Shown here: positions 16,201 through 24,189 of the stretch, piece after piece | How the letters are laid out: every line of letters starts with the position of its first letter | How positions within the stretch are numbered: the first letter of the stretch is position 1 | Source of the DNA: Planctomycetota bacterium | Lineage (GTDB): Bacteria; Planctomycetota; Phycisphaerae; UBA1845; Fen-1342 | DNA length: 42,963 bases | Assembly: GCA_018814045.1 (NCBI GenBank) | Contig: JAHJAR010000183.1 | Coordinates: 1 to 42,963 of the forward strand | Direction: 5' to 3' | The notes under the pieces: model-generated | The model's input: only the letters and a program-made list of their open reading frames with translations | What the model was told of the DNA's origin: nothing | Database searches by the model: none | Position numbers and translations under genes: made by a program

Positions 16201-18243
16201 TTACTCTTCGTCGCCATGCGGCTTGTAGGCTGCCACGATCTGTTGTTGGACATTCGGTGGCACGATGTCGTAGTGGCTGAGTTCCATCGTGTAGCTGCCC
16301 TGGCCGCCGGTTACGCTCTTGAGCTGTGAGCTGTAGGTGGCGACTTCAGCCAGCGGCACAGTACCACGGACGCAGACCTGATTGCCGGGCAACATATCCT
16401 GCCCGACGATCTGGCCCCTTTTGCCCGCCAGGTCGCGCGTGATCTCACCCACGAACTCCGTGGGTGCGGTCACCTCGATGTCCACAATCGGCTCGAGCAG
16501 GATCGGCTTGGCCTGCATGAACGCCTTTCTGAAGACGTTTCGTCCGGCGATCTGAAAAGCGATGTCCTTGCTGTCCACCGGGTGCGTCTTGCCGTCCACC
16601 AATGACACTTTGACGTCCACCACGGGGTAGCCCGCGATGACGCCCTTGGACATCTGGTCGCGCACACCCTTGTCGACGCTGGGGCGGAACGGCTGGTCGA
16701 TCACGCCGCCGAAGATCTTGTCGATGTATTCGTAACCGTCGCCGCGCTCGGCGGGTTCGAGATCGATGAAAACGCGGGCGAACTGCCCGGCGCCACCGGT
16801 CTGTTTCTTGTGCGTGTACTCGACGTATTTGGCCGAACCAGCAATCGTTTCGCGATAGGGGATCTTCGGGGGCTTGGTGTCGACTTCGAGCTTGAAGAGT
16901 CGCTTCATTCTGCTGAAGGCCACTGTGAGATGCAGGTCGCCGAGGCCCTCGACGACCAGCTCACCGGTTTGTGCGTCGCGATGGCTTTTGAAGCAGGGGT
17001 CTTCTTCGCTGAAGCGCTGAATCGCCAGGCTGAGTTTTTCGCCGTCACTCCGTGATCTCGGCGTCACTGCGAGTGCGAACATCGGCGTGGGGAACTTGGG
17101 CATCGGCACGCAGCCGGCCCCGGCCTTGTCGCGGACCATCTGTCCAATGTGCATATCCAGCTTGGCGAAGGCAACAATATCGCCGGCGGTGCCCTGCGGG
17201 GTCTCCGCGTGCTCGCCACCGTTGAGCTTGAGCAGGTGCCCGACGCGCTGGCCCTTGCGATCGTCACCCAGGACAACCTGGCCCTCGCCACCGACAGACC
17301 CCCCATATAGCCGCGCCACGGAGTACTTGATGTTGCTCCGCGGATCGGAGGTGACTTTGAAGACCTGCCCCACCAGCGGACCGCTCGCCTCCACGGGCAC
17401 GGGCACGGTCTCGGCTTCGTCGCCCTCACCGACGAGCAGGGCGCGCTGCTTGCCCACGACCGGCGATGGTGCCACCAGAACCAGAGCGTCGAGCAGTTCG
17501 GCGACACCGACGTCGCCGCGGGCATTCGTGAACAGGACGGGAATCAGGTTGCCACCCGCCACCGCCTTGGCGATCGCCGCCGTCAGCTTCTCCGCGGCGA
17601 TGGTGCCCGCCTCCATGTACTCTTCCATCAGCGTGTCATCGGTTTCGACGATGGCCTCGACCAAGGCGGTATGCGCCTCGCCGACGTCGAGCAGATCGCT
17701 GGCCCCGGACTCGTTGCTGAGCAGGTCGATGACACCCCGGCCCCCGTTGGTGGGCAGGTTGAGCGGGTAGCAGTTGTTGCCAAAAGTCTCGCGCACGCCC
17801 GTGAGAACCTCTTCGATGTTTGCGTTCTCGGCATCGATGCGGTTCACCACGATCATCAGGGCCAAGCCGCAATCTCTGGCCACGTTGAACATCCGCCGCG
17901 TGTTCGCACCGATGCCCGCCGGTGCGGAAATGACCACGGCGGCGGTATCGACCGCGGCCAGGGCGGCGATGGCGGGTCCGCAGTAGTCGGGCATTCCGGG
18001 AGTATCGATGAGGTTGAGCAGCTTTCCGCCGTGCGTGACGTGGAAGACCGCGGAATCAACGCTGTGCTTGCGTTCCTTGGCTTCGTCGTCGAAATCGAGA
18101 TGGCTCGAACCATCGTCCACGCTGCCCAGGCGGCTGGTCGTTCCGGTCTTGAAGAGCAGCGCCTCTCCCAGCGACGTCTTGCCGCAACCGGAGTGGCCAA
18201 CGAGTGCGACGTTGCGAATATCATCTGCTTGATGCACGGCCAT
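16201..18243 (-). CDS. EF-G-like translational GTPase (divergent paralogue)
   Basis: A 680-aa protein with the EF-G domain order: GTPase, domain II, and domains III-V with the familiar RGQIVGQDML and NQVCVRGTVPLAEVATYSSQ near the end. The P-loop is GHSGCGKTS (residues 16-24). Other GTPase motifs depart from canonical EF-G. Switch I reads ERKHSV instead of ERGITI. G3 is DTPGMPDY, so the catalytic His is Met84. G4 is NRID (134-137) instead of NKxD. This places it with EF-G-like paralogues rather than the housekeeping translocase. Its role might be in ribosome recycling, stress or specialised translation, but that is not established. It lies 130 nt downstream of the M16 homologue on the same strand and has its own promoter candidate at 18302-18329. 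Confidence 0.88.
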   Translation of the reverse strand: MAVHQADDIRNVALVGHSGCGKTSLGEALLFKTGTTSRLGSVDDGSSHLDFDDEAKERKHSVDSAVFHVTHGGKLLNLIDTPGMPDYCGPAIAALAAVDTAAVVISAPAGIGANTRRMFNVARDCGLALMIVVNRIDAENANIEEVLTGVRETFGNNCYPLNLPTNGGRGVIDLLSNESGASDLLDVGEAHTALVEAIVETDDTLMEEYMEAGTIAAEKLTAAIAKAVAGGNLIPVLFTNARGDVGVAELLDALVLVAPSPVVGKQRALLVGEGDEAETVPVPVEASGPLVGQVFKVTSDPRSNIKYSVARLYGGSVGGEGQVVLGDDRKGQRVGHLLKLNGGEHAETPQGTAGDIVAFAKLDMHIGQMVRDKAGAGCVPMPKFPTPMFALAVTPRSRSDGEKLSLAIQRFSEEDPCFKSHRDAQTGELVVEGLGDLHLTVAFSRMKRLFKLEVDTKPPKIPYRETIAGSAKYVEYTHKKQTGGAGQFARVFIDLEPAERGDGYEYIDKIFGGVIDQPFRPSVDKGVRDQMSKGVIAGYPVVDVKVSLVDGKTHPVDSKDIAFQIAGRNVFRKAFMQAKPILLEPIVDIEVTAPTEFVGEITRDLAGKRGQIVGQDMLPGNQVCVRGTVPLAEVATYSSQLKSVTGGQGSYTMELSHYDIVPPNVQQQIVAAYKPHGDEE

Positions 18244-18301
18244 GCGCGGGTCTCCGTCCGTTCAGTCCAACTGGTCAGCGCTGCCAAGTCCGAAACACCT
18301 A

Positions 18302-18329
18302 AGTATAGCACGTCGGCGCTTGCTGCCAA
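18302..18329 (-). promoter_or_regulatory. Promoter of the EF-G-like gene
   Basis: On the minus strand TTGGCA (-35, 18324-18329), a 16-nt spacer and TATACT (-10, 18302-18307). The start would be near 18295, with a leader of about 52 nt. It lies in the spacer after the M16-like gene, so the GTPase can be expressed independently of the genes upstream. Confidence 0.5.
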
Positions 18330-18373
18330 GGGTGGCCCAGCGGTCTTAGGGAGCGTCTTCATCGAACCTGCCT

Positions 18374-19624
18374 CTACAACGCCCGCGGCCCCAGGCTGGC
18401 CACGCAGATGCGGTCGCGGGGCAGGCGCCGCACGTAGTCCGCCACGTCCGCCACCGTGACTTTTCGCAGCGCCTCGACCTTGGGACCCAGTCCGATCGGC
18501 CGCGCGAAGTGGAACAGGTCGTCGCTCAGGCTGGCCGCGCGCGCCCGCGTCAGATCATCTTCAGTCCCGTAGTGGGCGATCAGTCCGTCGCGGGCCCGCC
18601 GGGTTTCCTCCTCCGTCAAATCCTCGGAGAGCCGCTCCAGTTCGCGCAGCAGCGTCTCGTAGGTACGCGTGCAATTCTCCGGCGTCGTGCTGGCGCCGAG
18701 GTGGATGATGCCGGCGCCGCGCGGGTGCTCGTGCCAAGCACCCACCCAGTAGACCAACCCCAGCTTCTCGCGCACTTCCGTGAAAAGCCGGCCGCTCATG
18801 CCGCCCGCCAGAACGCCCAGCGCGACCTGCTCGGTTGGGAAATCACCATCGGTGCGCGCTGCACCGGGCAAGGTGATGGCAATGTATTCCTGCTGCAGGT
18901 CCTTCTCACGATGCGCGCGCTCGGGCTGGAAGGTGAAATCGACCGGCGCACGGCCGGAGTGGGCCGCCTCGCCGAGCCCCGCGAAACAGCGCTCGATCTG
19001 CCGGGTCAACGCGTCCGCCTCGACCGGTCCAGCCACGGCAAGCTGAAGCCGTCCGGCGTGGTACGTCTGCTCCCAGCGGGCGACGATGGAGTCGCGCGTG
19101 ATCCGCGCCAGGGACTCTGCATCTCCGCCGGGGTAGCGCCCCCACACCGGTCCGAGTGTCAGCCGCTGAATCAGCAGGCGCAACAACTCCTGCGGCTCGT
19201 CCTCCATGTGGCGGAGGTCCTGCTGCGCCAACTCGAGGGCCACCCGACAGGCTTCCTCCGGAAAGGTCGGCCGGCACAGCAGTTCGGCCGTAAGCTCGAC
19301 CACCTCCGGAACGTACTCCGGCAGGCACACGACCCGCACCAGCGTGGATTGACGCCCGCTCAGCGTGCTCCACTTCACGCCCAAGGCGTCGAAAGCATCC
19401 GCCAAAGCCCGCCCGTCGTAGCGCGCGGTGCCTTTCGACAGTGTTCGTTCGGTGAGCGCTCCGACCCCGGTCAGTTCCGCCGGATCGTCTCCGATGCCCG
19501 TCAGCATCCGGAAACACAGCGCCGCCGTCTGCCGCTCTGGCAGCGGATCCGCCGCGAACTCCACACCGTTGTCGAGGATTGCGTGCACGAAGCTGGCGCC
19601 GCGCGCCAGACCCGCCGCAGACAT
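18374..19624 (-). CDS. M16 peptidase homologue lacking zinc ligands
   Basis: A 416-aa protein with the two-lobed M16 (pitrilysin/MPP) architecture. At the zinc site, where active members have HxxEH within a GVAHFLEHMxFKGT-type segment, this one has G53-V-G-A-L-T-E-R-T-L-S-K-G-T66. Both His ligands are replaced (Ala56, Arg60) while the Glu remains (Glu59), so it should not bind catalytic zinc. The C-terminal lobe keeps the usual GGMSGRLFTEVREKLGLVYW motif that supports the partner active site in heterodimeric M16 enzymes. No active M16 partner is in the window. No signal peptide is evident. The ATG at 19624 shares its A with the TGA of the phosphohexomutase gene, so the two are translationally coupled. 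It may be a non-catalytic subunit or a chaperone-like protein (inference). Confidence 0.85.
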   Translation of the reverse strand: MSAAGLARGASFVHAILDNGVEFAADPLPERQTAALCFRMLTGIGDDPAELTGVGALTERTLSKGTARYDGRALADAFDALGVKWSTLSGRQSTLVRVVCLPEYVPEVVELTAELLCRPTFPEEACRVALELAQQDLRHMEDEPQELLRLLIQRLTLGPVWGRYPGGDAESLARITRDSIVARWEQTYHAGRLQLAVAGPVEADALTRQIERCFAGLGEAAHSGRAPVDFTFQPERAHREKDLQQEYIAITLPGAARTDGDFPTEQVALGVLAGGMSGRLFTEVREKLGLVYWVGAWHEHPRGAGIIHLGASTTPENCTRTYETLLRELERLSEDLTEEETRRARDGLIAHYGTEDDLTRARAASLSDDLFHFARPIGLGPKVEALRKVTVADVADYVRRLPRDRICVASLGPRAL

Positions 19625-21213
19625 CAATGGTCCACCGGATGGCCGAGCACGGGCGTAAGTTCGGCGATCTTCTCTTCCAGCAGTTCGGCCGTGGCAGCTT
19701 CCATGTTCAGCCGCAACAGAGGCTCGGTGTTTGAGGGCCGTACGTTGAACCACCATGACTCGTGCTGCACGGTCACGCCGTCGAGATAGTCGATGCGGGC
19801 GTCTCGATAGGTCTCGGCGATGCGCTGGAAAGTCCCCTCCTTGTCGTCATTCTCGAAGTTCCGCTCGCCGCTGGCCGCGTAGACATCGAGCGGTCGCAGT
19901 AGCTCGCCTAACGAACGCCCGGTGCGCGTCAGAACGTTCAGCACGGCGATGAAGGCCATCATCCCGCTGTCGCAGAAGAAAAAGTCCCGGAAGTAGAAGT
20001 GCCCGCTCAGCTCACCGCCGAAGACGGCGTCGCTCTCCGCCAGGGCCCGCTTCATGAAGACGTGTCCGACGCGTTCGCGTTTGGGTACGCCGCCAGCCCG
20101 CTCGATCTGCTCGGGAACGACGCGGCTGGAGCGCAGGTCGTACACGATCGTGCTGCCCGGGTACTCGCGCAGGTACTCACCCGCCAACAGCGCTGTCACC
20201 AGGTCGCAGCGCACGATGTCGGCCTTCTCGTCCACGAACATGCAGCGGTCGGCGTCACCGTCGAAGCACGCCCCGAAATCGGCCGCGTGTTCGCGCACCG
20301 CGGCCCGCAACTGATCCAGGTTGGCCGGCACCAGCGGGTTCGGGGGATGCACGAATTCGCCGTCGTGCTCGAAGTTCAGCGGCACGACGGTCAGATTGGG
20401 CACACCGTTGAACAAGATCGGGAACCAACGGCCGGCCATGCCATTCGAGGCATCGATAACGACTTTCGATGGCCGGGGCTCGTGCAGGAAACGGTGCAGG
20501 TATTCGCGATAGGGCTGGGAGAGATCGCGCGTCTGAACTTCCTTCAGCTCGGAGTCCGGCACCTTGTGTCGCGCGATCGCCGTGGCGATCCGCTGGATCT
20601 CCTTCAGGCCCGATTCGGCGCCGATCGGCTTGCCCTTCGGGCCGCTGATCTTGAAGCCGTTGTAGTTGGCCGGATTGTGGCTAGCGGTCACCTGGACGCC
20701 ACCGCAGCAGGGCATGTAGTTGGTAGCAAAGTAGATTTGCGAGGTGTCCACCATGCCGATGTCGATCACTTCCGTCCCGGTAGCCGCGGCCCCTTCGATG
20801 AAGGCCCGCGTCAACATGGGGCTGTGCTTGCGCATGTCGCGGCCCACAACGAGCTTGTTCATCTCCGCGTCGCTGCGGTCGTAGCCAGTGAGCGAGGTCC
20901 GCAGAAACTGGGCCGTAGCGTTGCCGATGCGCCAGGCGACATCTTCGTTCAACATGTCCGGCACGGTGGCCCGAATGTCGTACGCCTTGAACACTCTCTC
21001 GATCATTGCATCCTCACTCGCTACGCGCCTTGCCCCGCGTCCCCCGATCTCACTCGCCCCCGCCACCCGCCGCGGGTGTCGGTCATCGTTGAACTGACAT
21101 CCCGGGCATTTGTGGAAGTTCACCCGGCGGCGCCCAATGCAGATCGCCTCCGAGATGCGAATCTTCTCCTCGCCGGGGCAGTTTCTGGTGTAGTCGTCGG
21201 GCGGTTCTCCCAC
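19624..21213 (-). CDS. Phosphomannomutase/phosphoglucomutase with Cys-rich N-terminus
   Basis: Alpha-D-phosphohexomutase interconverting hexose-6- and hexose-1-phosphates for nucleotide-sugar synthesis; cytoplasmic. The catalytic core runs from MIERVFKAYDIRA to the end. It holds the phosphoserine loop TASHNPANYNG (Ser178 in the 529-aa form), the metal loop FDGDADRCMF, the sugar-specificity loop GGELSGHFYF and the phosphate loop RPSNTEPLLRLN. In front of the core is an in-frame 69-residue extension with four cysteines (C12, C25, C36, C39) in NCPGEEKIRISEAICIGRRR and NFHKCPGCQFND. I start at GTG 21213, with AGGAG eight bases upstream, because this extension looks protein-like. ATG 21006 also has GAGGA before it and would give just the core; both starts may be used. 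The stop overlaps the M16-like start. Confidence 0.88.
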   Translation of the reverse strand: MGEPPDDYTRNCPGEEKIRISEAICIGRRRVNFHKCPGCQFNDDRHPRRVAGASEIGGRGARRVASEDAMIERVFKAYDIRATVPDMLNEDVAWRIGNATAQFLRTSLTGYDRSDAEMNKLVVGRDMRKHSPMLTRAFIEGAAATGTEVIDIGMVDTSQIYFATNYMPCCGGVQVTASHNPANYNGFKISGPKGKPIGAESGLKEIQRIATAIARHKVPDSELKEVQTRDLSQPYREYLHRFLHEPRPSKVVIDASNGMAGRWFPILFNGVPNLTVVPLNFEHDGEFVHPPNPLVPANLDQLRAAVREHAADFGACFDGDADRCMFVDEKADIVRCDLVTALLAGEYLREYPGSTIVYDLRSSRVVPEQIERAGGVPKRERVGHVFMKRALAESDAVFGGELSGHFYFRDFFFCDSGMMAFIAVLNVLTRTGRSLGELLRPLDVYAASGERNFENDDKEGTFQRIAETYRDARIDYLDGVTVQHESWWFNVRPSNTEPLLRLNMEAATAELLEEKIAELTPVLGHPVDH

Positions 21214-21329
21214 GTATCTTGCTCCTGCAAGTCTGAACACCGCGATGCTAGCAGACCGGGCGTGGATCGGCTACCCTCGGCCGCCGGTCCTGGGAACATC
21301 CCTGGTCGCTCCGTGCGGAGGACAACGAC

Positions 21330-22487
21330 ATGGCATGCAGCTTCGGACTGGTCTATCCGCTGTGGAACCACACCGCCGAACCGGGCAGTCTCCTGGAGCG
21401 GGCGATCGGAGAGGTCGGAATCGATCACGTGACCATCCCGGCCGTCACCGGGGCAATCAGCCAGTTCCGGCTCGGCCTCGACGAACAGAAACCGCTCTTC
21501 CACACCGAAGGCGGCTGGCACTTCCCGCCAAACGTGCCACTCTACGGCGGCGGGCAGGTCCGTCCGCACACGGCCCGCTGGATCGGCAAACGCGACCTGC
21601 TGGCCAGTGTCTGTGAACAGGCCGCCGCGCACAATTTGGCCGTCCACTTCCGTCTCGATCTGCGCTCGGTCCAGAGCCTGATCGCCGATGCGCCGCACGT
21701 GCGGCCGCGAAACGCGTGGGGGCAGGACATCCCCGCTGCCCCGCCGTGCGTGCTCAATCCCGACCTGCGCGAGCTGCTGCGGGCGACGATCGAGGATCTG
21801 GGGCGCTATGCGCCGAGTGGCTTCCAGCTCTGCAACTGGGCGGTGGACTCGCTCGCCGAGTACCCGGACATCGGCATGCGCACCGAAGATCAGCACGTGC
21901 TTCACGATCTCTTGGGGATGTGCTTCTGTGCCGCCTGCCGCGACCAGGCCGCCGCCGGCCTCGACGCCGAGCAGGTTGCCCGGAGCGTGCGGGTGCACGT
22001 TGAGCAACTGCTGGCGCGCCCGGCAGATCCCGAATTGCCCGGACGCATCGCAGAGGACGAGTCGCTGCTGGCCTACGTCGAGCAGCGTGGCGACAGCGTC
22101 CGCCACGGGCTCGAACGACTCCAGGCTGCGCATGCCGAATCTCAACTCTACGCGGTCCTGGAGCCCGATTCCGATGACACGCCCAATACCGGCGCCGAGG
22201 TCTGGACGCCCCTGTTGCACCTCTCGACCGGGCTCTTGCAGTACTACCTGCACCAAGCGCCGGAGGAAGACGAGGTGGGCTGGGACCTGGCGCCCGCTGT
22301 CGCGATGCCCGTCTGGTTCCCCGCCTTTCGCGAATCCGCGGCGCTCGTGCGCTTCGTGACCAGCCGGACCGAGGGTGGCGCGGAGTTCTTCGATTTCGAG
22401 GGTCTGGAAGAGGCACCGCCCGAAGCACTGCAATGGCTCAAACAGGCGGTCCGCTACGCGCGCCGGGCCCACGCGCCGCCGCGCTGA
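21330..22487 (+). CDS. Hypothetical TIM-barrel-like protein with CFCxxC motif
   Basis: A 385-aa soluble protein of unrecognised family. Patches such as FGLVYPLWNHTAEP, DHVTIPAVTGAISQF, LAVHFRLDLRSVQS, PCVLNPDLRELLRATIEDL and SGFQLCNWAVDSL resemble beta/alpha-barrel glycosidase-like proteins. It also has the CFCAACR knuckle after LGM, a Cys motif often seen in uncharacterised bacterial TIM-barrel hydrolase-like proteins (family recollection, not searched). A catalytic pair cannot be assigned. ATG 21330 has GGAGG eight bases upstream. It diverges from the phosphohexomutase gene across 116 nt, which suggests a sugar-related role but does not prove one. There is no signal peptide, so it is likely cytoplasmic. 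Confidence 0.7.
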   Translation: MACSFGLVYPLWNHTAEPGSLLERAIGEVGIDHVTIPAVTGAISQFRLGLDEQKPLFHTEGGWHFPPNVPLYGGGQVRPHTARWIGKRDLLASVCEQAAAHNLAVHFRLDLRSVQSLIADAPHVRPRNAWGQDIPAAPPCVLNPDLRELLRATIEDLGRYAPSGFQLCNWAVDSLAEYPDIGMRTEDQHVLHDLLGMCFCAACRDQAAAGLDAEQVARSVRVHVEQLLARPADPELPGRIAEDESLLAYVEQRGDSVRHGLERLQAAHAESQLYAVLEPDSDDTPNTGAEVWTPLLHLSTGLLQYYLHQAPEEDEVGWDLAPAVAMPVWFPAFRESAALVRFVTSRTEGGAEFFDFEGLEEAPPEALQWLKQAVRYARRAHAPPR

Positions 22488-22744
22488 TTGCCTCGGCGCG
22501 TACCCACGCGTTTACCGAGCATCCTGGAAGGCGCTGAGTCGCCCTCGCAAGACCGGGTTCCCGGCCGTTCACAGCTCCGAATGACCGGGGCAGCGAGAGC
22601 TTCGCCCTCCCATCGTGCGGCACTCCTGAAACACGCGCGAGCGTGGCTATGTCGAGTTGAGAACCAGCCCGGCTACCGTTCGCCAACCGGCGCCGAATGC
22701 GGTAGCATCGCGGCGTGAGCTGTGGCACAACCGAGGCGTACGGG

Positions 22745-23347
22745 ATGCATAGCACGCGCAATCGAACTCTGCTCGGCCTGCTCATCGCACTGTGCGCCGC
22801 GACGCCACCGGGATGCGACCGCGGCGACGTGCCCGCTGGGAATCCCGACACGTCCAGCCACCGCGAGCTGGTCGAGCCACCTGCGGTCCAGCCCGAGTTT
22901 GCCTTTGCGCGCGGGCTGCGCGACGATTACCCCGAAGTCTCCGATTTCGTCCGCGAGTTTCTGTTGACGTGCCTGGCCGGCGACTACACCGGCTACCGGC
23001 AACTCGTCAGCCGCACCCGCACGCCGGAAAGCAAGGAGCGCTTCCAGGCCATCTTCCACGCCATCCGCTCGGTGACAGTCGAGACGATCGAGCCGCTCGA
23101 CATCCCCGCCCTGCCGCAGCCGACGTTCCTCGTAATCAGCACCGTGGATTTCCTACCCGAGCACAAGGTCAAGCTACGTAAGAAACACGAGAAGATCGCC
23201 ATTCTCGTGTTCCCCGAAGATGATCAGTGGCGCATGGCCCCGGCCCCGGCCGACTTTCAGCCCGACGACCAGCCGCCGGCGACCACCACCACGGCCCCAA
23301 CCTCCACCGCTCGGCACTACCCATGGGATGCAAACGGCGATTACTGA
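22745..23347 (+). CDS. Hypothetical lipoprotein
   Basis: A 200-aa protein with a probable lipoprotein signal (MHSTRNRTLLGLLIALCAAT, then PPGC). The lipobox residue before GC is Pro, which is unusual, so lipidation is uncertain. The mature part contains DYPEVSDFVREFLLTCLAGD, YRQLVSRTRTPESKERFQAI and strands VETIEPLDIP and TFLVISTVDFLPE. It ends in a Pro/Thr-rich tail. The family was not recognised. ATG 22745 has GAGG eight bases upstream; GTG 22715 would put extra residues before the signal. The last 25 bp overlap the next gene in another frame, so the two are probably translated together. Confidence 0.72.
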   Translation: MHSTRNRTLLGLLIALCAATPPGCDRGDVPAGNPDTSSHRELVEPPAVQPEFAFARGLRDDYPEVSDFVREFLLTCLAGDYTGYRQLVSRTRTPESKERFQAIFHAIRSVTVETIEPLDIPALPQPTFLVISTVDFLPEHKVKLRKKHEKIAILVFPEDDQWRMAPAPADFQPDDQPPATTTTAPTSTARHYPWDANGDY

Positions 23348-24189
23348 TCGGAGCGCTTTGGGCGGTAGCCGCGTCGGGCGTTGATCTGGCCCCCGCCCGC
23401 GGGCAGCAATCGCAGCCGGCGGCCGCCAGTCGGCCGGTACACGAGCTGCCACCTGGCGTCATCGCTCTGCTCGATGAGATCGAGGATTACACGCTCGGCT
23501 TCGATAATCCCGGGTACTACGCCCTACTCGAGCACGTCAAGCGCAGCCCGCAGGCCCCGGGACATACGCAGTCGCCCATAACGGTCACGGACTGGCGGCG
23601 GTTGTTGGAGCAACCCGTGGACTTTCGCGGGCTGGCGATCACGATCGAAGGCGTGCTCGGCCGCAACAAGGACCCGTACGTGCACAAGCGCCACCGCCAA
23701 CTCGGCCAGGTCTGGCAGGTCGAGCTGCGCCGCCACGATCAGCCGCTCGCCTGCACGGTGATATTCACCGGCGACGTGGGCGACCTTCCGCTGGGGGCGA
23801 CGCTTCGGGTCACGGGCTATTTCGTCATGATCCGCCAGTACTACGACGCGTCGAACCGCCTCCGCCAGGCCGCCTTGTTGGTCGCCTCCGGCCCCACCCA
23901 GGTCAGCCACGGCGCTGCCCACGCCGCCAAACGCGGCGAACTGCACTGGAGCCTGTTGATCGCCGCCCTGCTGGCCGGGCTGGTGATCGTGTGGGTGTTG
24001 CTGCGGCGGGCGTCCGGTCCGGCGCGACCAGACCTGCACACGCTGCAGGCCGCGCGGGCGGCTCCGGTGAACCTGTCCGAAGACCTGGCCTCGTGGGCAG
24101 AGGACAACGACCATTCGCAGCATGCTTCACCCGCGCGATTGATCGACGCACCCGAACCCGACCGGCCCGCCCAGAATCACGAATCATGA
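23323..24189 (+). CDS. Hypothetical membrane-anchored exported protein
   Basis: A 288-aa protein with an N-terminal signal peptide (MGCKRRLLIGALWAVAASG, cleavage near ARGQ) and one C-terminal membrane helix (LHWSLLIAALLAGLVIVWVL) followed by a cytoplasmic acidic tail. Between them are a helical region (LLDEIEDYTLGFDNPGYYAL) and a beta-rich region (VDFRGLAITIEGVLGRN to LGATLRVTGYFVMIRQYY) that looks like an OB-fold barrel (inference). No enzyme motif is seen. It overlaps the upstream lipoprotein gene by 25 bp and the downstream amidohydrolase by ATGA, so the three form a tight operon. Confidence 0.75.
   Translation: MGCKRRLLIGALWAVAASGVDLAPARGQQSQPAAASRPVHELPPGVIALLDEIEDYTLGFDNPGYYALLEHVKRSPQAPGHTQSPITVTDWRRLLEQPVDFRGLAITIEGVLGRNKDPYVHKRHRQLGQVWQVELRRHDQPLACTVIFTGDVGDLPLGATLRVTGYFVMIRQYYDASNRLRQAALLVASGPTQVSHGAAHAAKRGELHWSLLIAALLAGLVIVWVLLRRASGPARPDLHTLQAARAAPVNLSEDLASWAEDNDHSQHASPARLIDAPEPDRPAQNHES

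Noticed and set aside
19999..21432. Plus-strand open frame of about 477 codons opposite the phosphohexomutase
   Set aside because: It lies over a gene with four intact catalytic loops and has no protein-family character.
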